A DNA stretch of 64,000 nt. Origin: Sphingomonas yabuuchiae (GTDB taxonomy: Bacteria; Pseudomonadota; Alphaproteobacteria; Sphingomonadales; Sphingomonadaceae). The DNA is taken from positions 1 to 64,000 of the forward strand of contig NZ_JACHNX010000003.1 in assembly GCF_014199595.1 (NCBI RefSeq). Reading direction: 5' to 3'. Of this stretch, positions 35,677 to 43,849 are shown in pieces (position 1 is the first letter of the stretch; each line of letters starts with the position of its first letter). The position numbers were made by a program, and so were the translations under genes. The notes below the pieces were generated by a model. That model ran no database searches. It was not told the origin of the DNA and saw only the letters and a list, made by a program, of their open reading frames with translations.

Positions 35677-36216
35677 TTACGACTGCCCAAGGGCCTTTGC
35701 CAACCCGTCGATCTTCGCCTCCAGCGTATCGAGCCGTTCGGTGACGGCGTTGTCCAGCTTGTGGTGCAGCCGCAATATGTCGATCTCGGCGCGCAAATTG
35801 GTGCGATAGTCGAGGCTCGCAGCCAGCCGGTCCTTCGCCGATTGCCGGTTCTGGCTCATCATGATGACCGGCGCCTGGATCGCCGCCAGCGTCGAAAGCA
35901 TCAGGTTCAGGAAGATATACGGGTACGGATCGAACGCCATGCCGAAATGGCTGAGCACGTCCGAGTTGAGCAGCATCCACCCCAGCAGGATCACCGAAAA
36001 GGTGATGATAAAGCCCCAGCTTCCCCCGACCGCCGCCACCCGGTCCGCCAGCTTCTCGCCCCAGGTCGAGGTTTCGTCCGCGACATCGGCGGCGTCGCGT
36101 GCGCTGAGCTGGCCCGACTCGATATCGGCAATGACCTGGGCTTCTTCCTCGTCCAGTTCATGCGCAGGCTTGCCCAGCGTGCGGCGGGCGATTTCGGCAG
36201 CGGTCGACAGGGCCAT
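35677..36216 (-). CDS. DUF1003 family membrane protein
   Basis: 179 aa. Two membrane helices in the DUF1003 core: SWGFIITFSVILLGWMLLNS (about 71-91) and PYIFLNLMLSTLAAIQAPVI (about 101-120), followed by MMSQNRQSAKDRLAASLDY and a coiled-coil tail LEAKIDGLAKAL. The N-terminal part is cytoplasmic and charged. Function is unknown. Same strand as yebC; its start is 69 bp from the divergent HerA-like gene. Confidence 0.9.
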   Translation of the reverse strand: MALSTAAEIARRTLGKPAHELDEEEAQVIADIESGQLSARDAADVADETSTWGEKLADRVAAVGGSWGFIITFSVILLGWMLLNSDVLSHFGMAFDPYPYIFLNLMLSTLAAIQAPVIMMSQNRQSAKDRLAASLDYRTNLRAEIDILRLHHKLDNAVTERLDTLEAKIDGLAKALGQS

Positions 36217-36285
36217 GGGCTTGGCGCTCCTCGTAAGGAATCAAATGCCTTGCTCCTTGGGGCGTTGATCGGCCAAACGCCAGTC

Positions 36286-37749
36286 ATGACGGTACGCGTG
36301 GATATGGGAACCGATGAGCGCGGCTCGTCGGTGCCGATCGATCTTGAGGAACTGCTGGCGACCCGCCTGCTGGTGCAGGGCAATTCGGGGTCGGGAAAGT
36401 CGCATCTGCTGCGCCGCCTGCTGGAGAAATCGGCCGGCCAGGTGCAACAGGTGGTCATCGACCCCGAGGGCGATTTCGTCACCCTGTCTAAGGCTTATGG
36501 CCATGTCGTGATCGAGGCAGGCGACTATGCCGAGCGCGAGGTCGGGCGCTTCGCCTCGCGGATACGCGAACACCGCGCCTCGGTGGTGCTCAGCCTGGAG
36601 GGGCTGGAGATCGAGGGCCAGATGCGCTGCGCCGCGACTTTCCTGAACGCCCTGTTCGATGCCCCGCGCGAGCATTGGTATCCCGCGCTGGTGGTGGTGG
36701 ACGAGGCGCAGCTTTTCGCCCCCACGACGGGGGGCGAAGTGACCGAGGAAGTCCGCCGCGCTTCGTTGTCCGCGATGACCAACCTGATGTGTCGCGGGCG
36801 CAAGCGCGGGCTGGCGGGGGTGATCGCCACCCAGCGACTCGCCAAGCTCGCCAAGAATGTCGCGGCGGAGGCGTCCAACTTCCTGATGGGCCGCACCTTC
36901 CTCGACATCGACATGGCGCGCGCCGCCGATCTGCTCGGCATGGAGCGGCGGCAGGCCGACTCGATCCGCGATCTGGCGCGCGGCACCTTCCTGGCGCTCG
37001 GCCCCGCCGTTTCGCGGCGGCCGATCACGGTGAAGATCGGCGCAGTCGAGACCTCGGCGCGGTCGGGCAGCCCCAAGCTGACCCCCCTGCCCGACGCCCC
37101 GCCGCCGGACTTGCAGGAACTGCTCTTCGCGCCGGTCGAGGAAGCGCCGACCCTGCCCATGACCTTCGACCCGCGCCCGCGCCGGGTGCCCGCCGAGGAA
37201 CTGATGGCCGATCTCGGCCGCCCGCCCCTGCCGACCACCGCCGCACCGCCCGCGCCCGAGATGGACGAGGGCGAGGTCGAGGCGATCTATGAACAGGTGC
37301 TGCGCGCGATCGTCGAGGACCCCGAATCGACCTTCCGCCCGGCCTCTGTCCTGTTCCAGGATTTCCAGGTGCGCTGCCGTATGGCGGGGCTGGCCCGGCC
37401 GCCGCTCGACCTGAACGGCTTTGCCCGTCGCCTGTCCTGCGCGCGGGCGGGGATTTTCGACGTCAACGACCCCGACTGGCAGGAAGCCCTGGCACTGGCC
37501 GCGATGCTGCCCGACGACATGCTGGGCGCGTTCCTGCTGGTGGCGCGCGCGGCGCGGGAGGGACTACCCTGTCCGCCCGATACCAAGATCGCCGAGACGT
37601 ACGGGACCAGCTCGCTGGGCCGGGTGAAGCGGCTGATCGCCTATATCGAGAGCCGCGACCTGTTCGTGTGCCGGACGGACCTTACGGGGAAGCGGTCGAT
37701 CACGATCCCGCGGCTTGGGTGGACGACCCAGGCGGCGGAGATGGGGTGA
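36286..37749 (+). CDS. HerA-like ATPase (DUF87)
   Basis: 487 aa from ATG 36286; the frame runs open upstream antisense to DUF1003 but without family similarity. Walker A VQGNSGSGKSHLLRRLLEKS, Walker B YPALVVVDEAQLF and the arginine-finger-like RGRKRGLAGVIATQRLAKLA. A Pro-rich linker (about 265-345) leads to a C-terminal helical domain. HerA-FtsK ATPases translocate DNA, often with a NurA nuclease; no nuclease is adjacent. It may serve DNA end processing or plasmid/phage functions. It is monocistronic. Confidence 0.85.
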   Translation: MTVRVDMGTDERGSSVPIDLEELLATRLLVQGNSGSGKSHLLRRLLEKSAGQVQQVVIDPEGDFVTLSKAYGHVVIEAGDYAEREVGRFASRIREHRASVVLSLEGLEIEGQMRCAATFLNALFDAPREHWYPALVVVDEAQLFAPTTGGEVTEEVRRASLSAMTNLMCRGRKRGLAGVIATQRLAKLAKNVAAEASNFLMGRTFLDIDMARAADLLGMERRQADSIRDLARGTFLALGPAVSRRPITVKIGAVETSARSGSPKLTPLPDAPPPDLQELLFAPVEEAPTLPMTFDPRPRRVPAEELMADLGRPPLPTTAAPPAPEMDEGEVEAIYEQVLRAIVEDPESTFRPASVLFQDFQVRCRMAGLARPPLDLNGFARRLSCARAGIFDVNDPDWQEALALAAMLPDDMLGAFLLVARAAREGLPCPPDTKIAETYGTSSLGRVKRLIAYIESRDLFVCRTDLTGKRSITIPRLGWTTQAAEMG

Positions 37750-37757
37750 GGGTTTCG

Positions 37758-37861
37758 CGTGGCCTTCGACTTCGCTCAGGCGGAACGGAAGTTAAGGCTG
37801 AATATTTTGCCAGGCCAACCTCCTACGCTCCGTTCAGCCTGAGCGAAGTCGAAGGCCACGC
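37758..37861. repeat. Family A palindromic repeat downstream of the HerA-like gene
   Basis: Left arm GTGGCCTTCGACTTCGCTCA (then GGCGGAACGG) and right arm CCGTTCAGCCTGAGCGAAGT (then CGAAGGCCAC) enclose about 43 bp with a more AT-rich core. It sits between convergent genes, beside the GapR terminator. Confidence 0.8.
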
Positions 37862-37876
37862 CCCACCGCTCATTAC

Positions 37877-37916
37877 AAACAAAAAGGGCGACGGAGCCAC
37901 CAGCCCCGCCGCCCTT
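37877..37916 (-). terminator. Intrinsic terminator of the gapR-like gene
   Basis: On the minus strand AAGGGCGGCGG pairs with CCGTCGCCCTT across an 11-base loop, followed by TTTGTTTG. It lies about 25 bp past the stop. Confidence 0.85.
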
Positions 37917-37941
37917 CGCATATCCAAACCCGAAACCGGGA

Positions 37942-38202
37942 TCAGATCATGCCCAGCGCCTTCATATACACTTCGAGGATGGCTTCCTCTTCCTGATATT
38001 CTTCGCGCTTCTTCTTGCGGATCGCCATGATCTTCTTGATCGCCTTCGGATCATAGCCGCGCGCCTTGGCTTCGGCGAAGACGTCCTTGATGTCGTCCGA
38101 AATGCCCTTCTTCTCTTCTTCCAGCCGCTCGGCCCGCTCGATCAGCAGGCGCAGTTCGTCGGCCGTGACATTGCCGCTGCTGTCGAAATTCTCGTCCGCC
38201 AT
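37942..38202 (-). CDS. gapR: GapR-family nucleoid-associated protein (DUF2312)
   Basis: 86 aa. GapR of Caulobacter clamps overtwisted, AT-rich DNA and supports replication and topology. The sequence keeps the family pattern: coiled-coil [20 protein letters not shown], then [20 protein letters not shown] and the basic [20 protein letters not shown]. Length and charge layout agree. It is followed by a strong terminator. Symbol by family membership; function in this organism inferred. Confidence 0.92.
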   Translation of the reverse strand: MADENFDSSGNVTADELRLLIERAERLEEEKKGISDDIKDVFAEAKARGYDPKAIKKIMAIRKKKREEYQEEEAILEVYMKALGMI

Positions 38203-38346
38203 GGTCTTCTAACCCTCTTGAAATCCTGTCCGCTCCCAGGAATCCGCCGCCACGACACGGGCCCCGCCCATGGGCAAGGTCGGTCCGGCGCGGATGTCGG
38301 GATCGGGGGCGGTCTAGGCGCTTCCGCGCCGTCGCTCAAGCGGGGG

Positions 38347-38649
38347 TTAACGGTTCTTCTTCACACTCTCGGCCATGCGCGCCAACTGCTCCGGCGTCGC
38401 CTCGGCCTGATGCTCGGCCTTCCACTGGTCATAGGGCATGCCATAGATCGCGGCCCGCGCGGTCGCCTTGTCCACCCCGGCGGCCTCGCCCACCCAGTCG
38501 GACAGGCAGTTGCGACAAAAGCCCGCCAGCCCCATCAGGTCGACATTCTGCGCATCGGTACGGTGGCGCAAATGCATCACCAGCCGACGAAACGCCGCCG
38601 CAGCCGCCGCGTCATCGATTGCATTCAACGCATCCAGCGTATCGCTCAT
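38347..38649 (-). CDS. DUF1244 family protein
   Basis: 100 aa, soluble, helical. Family signature LRHRTDAQNVDLMGLAGFCR followed by NCLSDWVGEAA and YGMPYDQWKAEHQAEATPEQ. Two Cys (FCRNC) are conserved in the family and could bind metal or be redox active. Biochemical role unknown. It is divergent from pyk with about 70 bp between starts. Confidence 0.9.
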   Translation of the reverse strand: MSDTLDALNAIDDAAAAAAFRRLVMHLRHRTDAQNVDLMGLAGFCRNCLSDWVGEAAGVDKATARAAIYGMPYDQWKAEHQAEATPEQLARMAESVKKNR

Positions 38650-38721
38650 ATTCGTCGCTCCTAGGTTGATCGTAACGCATTAGGCTTTAGGACACTGGCC
38701 GCAAAGAAGCAGGATGTGAAC

Positions 38722-40191
38722 ATGACCAAGGCCCTCCCACCTCGTTCGCGCAAAGTCCGCGTCCTCGCCACGCTCGGCCCGGCCAGCAGCGATCCCGAGA
38801 CGATCGCCACCCTGTTTCAGGCTGGCGCCGACGCCTTCCGAATCAATATGAGCCATGGCGACCAGCAGTCGAAGATCCCGCTGATCCAGGCGATCCGTGG
38901 CCTGGAGGAGCGGTTCGGCCGCCCGACCACCATCCTGGCCGATCTTCAGGGCCCGAAGCTGCGCGTCGGCAAGTTCGCCGAGGGCAAGGTCATGCTGGAA
39001 ACCGGCAGCACCTTCATCCTCGATCGCGATCCGACGCCGGGCGACGCGACCCGTGTCGAGCTGCCGCATAAGGAAATCTTCGCCGCGATCGAGCCGGGTG
39101 CGCGTCTGCTGCTCGACGACGGCAAGCTGGTGCTGCGCGTCGCCTTTCATGACGCGGACAAGATCACCACGCTGGTCGAGGTCGGTGGCGCGCTGTCGAA
39201 CAACAAGGGGCTGAACGTCCCCGACGTCGTGCTGCCCATGGCCGCGCTGACCGAGAAGGACCGTTCGGACCTGGCCTTTGCGGTCGAGCAGGGCGTGGAC
39301 TGGATTGCCTTGTCCTTCGTGCAGCGCCCCGAAGACCTGATGGAGGCGCGCGGCCTGATCAAGGGACGCGCCGCGCTCCTCGCCAAGATCGAGAAGCCAC
39401 AGGCGATCGACCGTCTGGAGGAGATTGTCGAGCAGTGCGACGGCGTGATGGTCGCGCGCGGCGACCTGGGCGTCGAACTGCCGCCCCAGGCCGTCCCGCC
39501 GCTCCAGAAGCGCATCGTCGAGGTGTCGCGCCGCATGGGCCGCCCGGTGGTCGTGGCGACGCAGATGCTCGAATCGATGATCCAGAGCCCCTCGCCCACC
39601 CGCGCCGAAGTGTCGGACGTGGCGACCGCCATCTATGACGGCGCCGACGCGATCATGCTGTCGGCCGAGTCGGCGGCAGGGTCCTGGCCGGTCGAGTCGG
39701 TCGCGATGATGAACGCGATCGGCGTGTCGGTGGAAAACGACCCCGGCCATGGCGACCGCGTCCACTTCACCGCGATGACCCCCGATCCGACCACCGCCGA
39801 CGCGCTGGCCGAGGCGGCGGCCCGGATCACCGACACCGTGTCGGCCAAGGCGATCATCTGCTTCACCACCAGCGGCTCGACCGCGCGCCGCATCGCGCGC
39901 GAGCGTCCCTCGGTGCCGCTGCTGGTGCTGACGCCGCAGCTGGAGACGGCCCGTCGTCTGGGCCTGCTCTGGGGCGCCCACGCGGTTCACACCCGCGACG
40001 TCGAATCCTTCGAGGAAATGGTCGCCAAGTCCAAGCGCATGGCGCTGCGCCACGGCATCGCCGAGGCGGGCAACCAGGTCGTGCTGATGGCGGGCGTTCC
40101 CTTCCGCACGCCGGGGTCGACCAATGTGCTGCATGTCACCCGCATCATGGGCGACGAACTGGCCAATTACGGGGATCGCAGCGAGGCGTAA
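38722..40191 (+). CDS. pyk: Pyruvate kinase
   Basis: 489 aa. Last glycolytic step, PEP + ADP to pyruvate + ATP. N-terminal VRVLATLGPASSDPETIATL and FRINMSHG; the active-site helix LAKIEKPQAIDRLEEIVEQC with the catalytic Lys-Glu; PVVVATQMLESMIQSPSPTR; and C-domain AKAIICFTTSGSTARRIARE. The start at 38722 has AGGA 7 bases upstream; a GTG at 38716 is the alternative. It ends with a clear terminator. Confidence 0.97.
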   Translation: MTKALPPRSRKVRVLATLGPASSDPETIATLFQAGADAFRINMSHGDQQSKIPLIQAIRGLEERFGRPTTILADLQGPKLRVGKFAEGKVMLETGSTFILDRDPTPGDATRVELPHKEIFAAIEPGARLLLDDGKLVLRVAFHDADKITTLVEVGGALSNNKGLNVPDVVLPMAALTEKDRSDLAFAVEQGVDWIALSFVQRPEDLMEARGLIKGRAALLAKIEKPQAIDRLEEIVEQCDGVMVARGDLGVELPPQAVPPLQKRIVEVSRRMGRPVVVATQMLESMIQSPSPTRAEVSDVATAIYDGADAIMLSAESAAGSWPVESVAMMNAIGVSVENDPGHGDRVHFTAMTPDPTTADALAEAAARITDTVSAKAIICFTTSGSTARRIARERPSVPLLVLTPQLETARRLGLLWGAHAVHTRDVESFEEMVAKSKRMALRHGIAEAGNQVVLMAGVPFRTPGSTNVLHVTRIMGDELANYGDRSEA

Positions 40192-40212
40192 GCCTTTCGT
40201 CCGGAACAGGAA

Positions 40213-40246
40213 GGGCGGCGGCGCGAAAGCGTTGGCCGCCTTTTTT
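40213..40246 (+). terminator. Intrinsic terminator of pyk
   Basis: GGCGGC/GCCGCC stem with an inner CGCGAAAGCG loop, followed by six T, about 20 bp after the stop. Confidence 0.92.
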
Positions 40247-40287
40247 GTGTGCTGCGTCGATGCCATGAACTTTCAGTAGGCGAGATC

Positions 40288-40848
40288 ATGATCCCCCATC
40301 TCGACAGCCGCCCCAACCTTGCCACCCCCCGCCTGTCACTGCGGCGTCCGGCCGAGCGTGATGGGGAGGCGATCGTTTCCATCGTCGGGGACTGGGACGT
40401 CGCCCGCCGTCTGGCCCGCGTGCCGCATCCTTATGGGCCGGATGATGCGCGCTTTTTTCTGGAGCGGGTCGTTCCCGCCGAATGGGTATGGGCGATAACG
40501 CTGCGGGGCGAGGATCAGCTGATCGGCGCGGTCGGCCTGACCCCGGAGGAGGAGACCGCGGAGCTGGGCTATTGGCTGTCCCCGGGCCATTGGGGGCGGG
40601 GAATAGCGACCGAAGCAGCGCGGGCGGTCGTGGATTTTGGATTCGAGCATGTTGGGCTTGCTCGCCTGACCTCCGGCTATTTCGAGGACAATCCTGCGTC
40701 GGGTCGGGTGCTTACCAAGCTCGGTTTTGTCGAGGCGGGCCGCGTCATGCGCCCCTGTGTCGCCGTCGGCGGCGAAGTCCCGTCCGTGCGGATGAGTCTG
40801 GAGCCCTTTTCCTCCCTTGCAAGGGGAGGTGGCAGGCCGAAGGCCTGA
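40288..40848 (+). CDS. GNAT family N-acetyltransferase with a repeat-derived C-terminus
   Basis: 186 aa, RimJ/RimL-like. LATPRLSLRRPAERDGEAIV at the N-terminus, ELGYWLSPGHWGRGIATEAA as the acetyl-CoA loop and RLTSGYFEDNPASGRVLTKL near the end. The substrate is unknown (ribosomal protein, antibiotic or metabolite amine). The start ATG 40288 fits the family; the frame extends 13 codons upstream. The final residues, about SSLARGGGRPKA, and the stop codon are encoded by the family C repeat that begins at 40809. The native 3' end was therefore replaced by repeat sequence. Confidence 0.88.
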   Translation: MIPHLDSRPNLATPRLSLRRPAERDGEAIVSIVGDWDVARRLARVPHPYGPDDARFFLERVVPAEWVWAITLRGEDQLIGAVGLTPEEETAELGYWLSPGHWGRGIATEAARAVVDFGFEHVGLARLTSGYFEDNPASGRVLTKLGFVEAGRVMRPCVAVGGEVPSVRMSLEPFSSLARGGGRPKA

Positions 40849-40929
40849 CGGAGGGGTGTCGCGCTATCGATAGCGCGACACCCCTCCACCATGCTGCGCA
40901 TGGTCCCCCTGCCCTTGCAGGGGAGGAAT
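40809..40929. repeat. Compound palindrome, family C copy 4
   Basis: CCTCCCTTGCAAGGGGAGG opens the element and CCCTTGCAGGGGAGG closes it. Between them are CAGGCCGAAGGCCTG, GGAGGGGTGTCGCGCTATCG paired with CGATAGCGCGACACCCCTCC, and ACCATGCTGCGCATGGT. The central pair is a perfect 20-bp stem. It overlaps the end of the GNAT gene. Confidence 0.85.
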
Positions 40930-40942
40930 TCAAGAGGCCCAT

Positions 40943-40978
40943 AACAAAAGGGGCGAGCACCTTGCGATGCCCGCCCCT
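40943..40978 (-). terminator. Intrinsic terminator of the sucAB-lpd block
   Basis: On the minus strand GGGGCGGGCA pairs with TGCTCGCCCC (one G-U) around an 8-base loop and is followed by TTTTGTTAT, about 25 bp past the lpd stop. Confidence 0.85.
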
Positions 40979-41000
40979 CCGTTGATCCGGTAAAGCCCGA

Positions 41001-42395
41001 TCAGATGTGGATCGGCTTGCCCTGCACCGCCATGGCGGCTTCCTTGAGCGCCTCGGCATGGGTCGGGTGCGCGTGGCAGGTATAGGCGATGTCTTCCGAC
41101 GTCGCGCCGAACTCCATCGCCTGCGCGGCCTGGGCGATCATCGTGCCCGCGAGCGAGGAGATGATCCACACGCCCAGCACGCGGTCGGTCTTGGCGTCGG
41201 CGATGACCTTCACAAAGCCGTCGGTGTCGCGGTTGGTCTTGGCGCGGCTGTTTGCCATGAAGGGGAACTTGCCGACCTTGACTTCGCCACGCTCCTTGGC
41301 GGCTTCTTCCGACAGGCCGACACCGGCGATCTCGGGCATGGTGTAGACGACGCTGGGGATGACGTCGTGGTTCACGATGCCGGTCTGGCCCGCGATGTTT
41401 TCCGCCACCGCGACGCCTTCGTCCTCGGCCTTGTGCGCGAGCATCAGGCCCGGTGCCACGTCGCCGATCGCCCAGACGCCGTCGACATTGGTAGCGAAGT
41501 CATGGTCGATCTCGACCTGGCCACGGCCGTTCAGCTTCACGCCGGCGGCTTCCAGGTTCAGCCCGTCAGTGTTGGGCTTGCGGCCGATGGCGACCAGCAC
41601 GGCGTCGGCAGACAGCGTTTCCGCCGCACCGCCAGCCGCCGGTTCGACCGACACGGTCGCGCGGTCGCCCTCGACGGTGACGCCGGTCACCTTGGTCGAG
41701 GTCTTCAGTTCCATGCCCTGCTTCTTGAACAGCTTGGCCGATTCCTTGCGAACCTCGCCGTCGAAGCCGGGGAGAATTTGGTCGAGATATTCGACCACCG
41801 TGACCTTGGCCCCCAGACGACGCCAGACCGAGCCCAGCTCCAGCCCGATCACGCCGCCGCCGATGACGACGAGATGCTCCGGCACCTTGGGCAGCGCCAG
41901 CGCGCCGGTCGAGTCGACCACGACCTTCTGGTCGATTGCGACGCCCGGCAGCGGGGTCACGACCGAGCCGGTCGCGATCACGATGTCGCGCGCGGTGACG
42001 GTCTGGTCGCCGACCTTGACCGTGCTCGAATCCTGGAACGCGGCCTTGCCCTTCAGCCAGGTGACCTTGTTCTTCTTGAACAGATATTCGATGCCGCCGG
42101 TCAGCTCGCCGACCGCCTTGGCCTTTTCGGCGTGCATCTGGTCGAGGTTGAGCTTGGCGCCCTCGATCTCGACACCGAACTTGGCGAGGGCACCGTGCGA
42201 TGCTTCCTCGAACAGCTCGGACGCGTGGAGCAGCGCCTTGGACGGGATGCAGCCGACATTGAGGCAGGTGCCGCCCAGCGTCTCGCGCGCTTCGGCGCAT
42301 GCGGTCTTCAGGCCCAGCTGCGCCGCGCGGATCGCCGCGACATAGCCGCCGGGGCCAGCGCCGATCACCAGGACGTCATAGTCATACTCAGCCAT
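41001..42395 (-). CDS. lpdA: Dihydrolipoyl dehydrogenase (E3)
   Basis: 464 aa. Re-oxidises the lipoyl arm of 2-oxoglutarate dehydrogenase, passing electrons to NAD. FAD motif DVLVIGAGPGGYVAAIRAA, redox disulfide GGTCLNVGCIPSKALLH, NAD motif VVIGGGVIGLELGSVW, AIGDVAPGLMLAHKAEDEG and the dimer-interface HAHPTHAEALKEAA with the catalytic His-Glu pair. It is last in the sucAB-lpd order. Confidence 0.97.
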   Translation of the reverse strand: MAEYDYDVLVIGAGPGGYVAAIRAAQLGLKTACAEARETLGGTCLNVGCIPSKALLHASELFEEASHGALAKFGVEIEGAKLNLDQMHAEKAKAVGELTGGIEYLFKKNKVTWLKGKAAFQDSSTVKVGDQTVTARDIVIATGSVVTPLPGVAIDQKVVVDSTGALALPKVPEHLVVIGGGVIGLELGSVWRRLGAKVTVVEYLDQILPGFDGEVRKESAKLFKKQGMELKTSTKVTGVTVEGDRATVSVEPAAGGAAETLSADAVLVAIGRKPNTDGLNLEAAGVKLNGRGQVEIDHDFATNVDGVWAIGDVAPGLMLAHKAEDEGVAVAENIAGQTGIVNHDVIPSVVYTMPEIAGVGLSEEAAKERGEVKVGKFPFMANSRAKTNRDTDGFVKVIADAKTDRVLGVWIISSLAGTMIAQAAQAMEFGATSEDIAYTCHAHPTHAEALKEAAMAVQGKPIHI

Positions 42396-42504
42396 TTGTC
42401 TCTCCCGTTCCCCGGCTCTCGGGGTCCAGCCTGCGGGCGCACCCGCCTGTCACAGCAAGGACGGACCCTCGACCGTTCGAGGGCCCGTATAGATCACAAA
42501 GCGA

Positions 42505-43737
42505 TCAGAGGTCGATCAGGATGCGGGTCGGATCCTGGATCGCGTTCTTCAGCGCGACGAGGAAGGTCACCGCCTCGCGACCGTCGATGATGCGGTGGTC
42601 GTAGGACAGCGCCAGATACATCATCGGGCGAATGACGATCTGGCCGTCGACGACCACGGGGCGCTCCTCGATGCGGTGGAGGCCCAGCACCGCCGACTGG
42701 GGCGGATTGATGATCGGGGTCGACATCAGCGAGCCGAACACGCCGCCGTTCGAGATGGTGAAGGTGCCGCCCTTCATCTCGTCCATCTTGAGCGTGCCGT
42801 CCTTGGCGCGCTTGCCGAAATCACCGATCGTCTTCTCGATGCCCGCGACCGTCAGGTCCTGTGCATCGCGGATGACCGGCACGACCAGGCCGTTCGGGGC
42901 CGAGACGGCGACCGAGATGTCGGCATAGTCGTGATAGACGATCTCATCGCCCTCGATCGAGGCATTGACCGACGGAATGTCCTTCAGCGCCATGGTCGCG
43001 GCCTTCACGAAGAAGCCCATGAAGCCCAGGCGGACGCCGTGCTTCTTCTCGAACAGGTCCTTATACTTGGCGCGTGCCTCGATCACCGCGGTCATGTCGA
43101 CGTCGTTGAACGTCGTCAGCATCGCGGCGGTGTTCTGCGCTTCCTTCAGGCGCTTGGCGATCGTCTGGCGCAGGCGCGTCATCTTCACGCGCTCTTCCTT
43201 GCGCGCCGAACCGGCGGGGGCAGCGGCCGGAGCAGCGGCGGCAGGCGCCGGTGTGCTCGACTTGTTGGCGGCGGCGGCGGCGACGTCTTCCTTGGTGATG
43301 CGGCCGTCCTTGCCGGTGCCCTTGATCGTCGCGGGGTCGAGGCCATGCTCGAGGACCGCGCGGCGCACCGACGGCGAGAGCGCTGCGGGCGAGTCGCTCG
43401 ACTCGTCAGCGGCCGGGGCCGCAGCAGGCGCAGGCGCGGCAGCGGCCGGAGCCGCGGTCACGGCAGGCGTTGCCGCTTCGGTCTTGGCCGGGGCCGAACC
43501 ACCGGCATCGACGGTGGCCAGCAGCGCACCGACCTGCACCGTGTCGCCGACCTTGACGGCATGGTCGCCCATGACGCCCGCCACCGGCGAGGGCACTTCG
43601 ACCGAGACCTTGTCGGTCTCCAGGCTCGCGATCGGCTCGTCGACCGCCACCGCGTCACCCGGCTGCTTCAGCCATTCGCCCAGCGTCGCTTCGGAGATCG
43701 ATTCGCCCAGTACCGGGACCAGAACTTCAGTCGCCAT
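42505..43737 (-). CDS. sucB: Dihydrolipoyllysine succinyltransferase (E2 of 2-oxoglutarate dehydrogenase)
   Basis: 410 aa. One N-terminal lipoyl domain with the modified Lys in [20 protein letters not shown]. An Ala/Pro-rich linker leads to the E3-binding domain ([20 protein letters not shown]), a second linker and the catalytic domain ending with [20 protein letters not shown] (catalytic His and Asp). The ATG at 43737 has GGAGGA 7 bases upstream; two in-frame ATGs lie just upstream. It is co-directional with sucA (about 110 bp before it) and lpd (about 110 bp after). Confidence 0.97.
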   Translation of the reverse strand: MATEVLVPVLGESISEATLGEWLKQPGDAVAVDEPIASLETDKVSVEVPSPVAGVMGDHAVKVGDTVQVGALLATVDAGGSAPAKTEAATPAVTAAPAAAAPAPAAAPAADESSDSPAALSPSVRRAVLEHGLDPATIKGTGKDGRITKEDVAAAAANKSSTPAPAAAAPAAAPAGSARKEERVKMTRLRQTIAKRLKEAQNTAAMLTTFNDVDMTAVIEARAKYKDLFEKKHGVRLGFMGFFVKAATMALKDIPSVNASIEGDEIVYHDYADISVAVSAPNGLVVPVIRDAQDLTVAGIEKTIGDFGKRAKDGTLKMDEMKGGTFTISNGGVFGSLMSTPIINPPQSAVLGLHRIEERPVVVDGQIVIRPMMYLALSYDHRIIDGREAVTFLVALKNAIQDPTRILIDL

Positions 43738-43849
43738 TTCCATTTCCTCCGCCCGGTCCATCGACCGGGGCTCTTACGCGGGCGGGCAAAGCGCCCGCGC
43801 CAGATTTCATCCCTCCCCGGCTCGGTCACGAACCGGGGAACTCGGTAAG

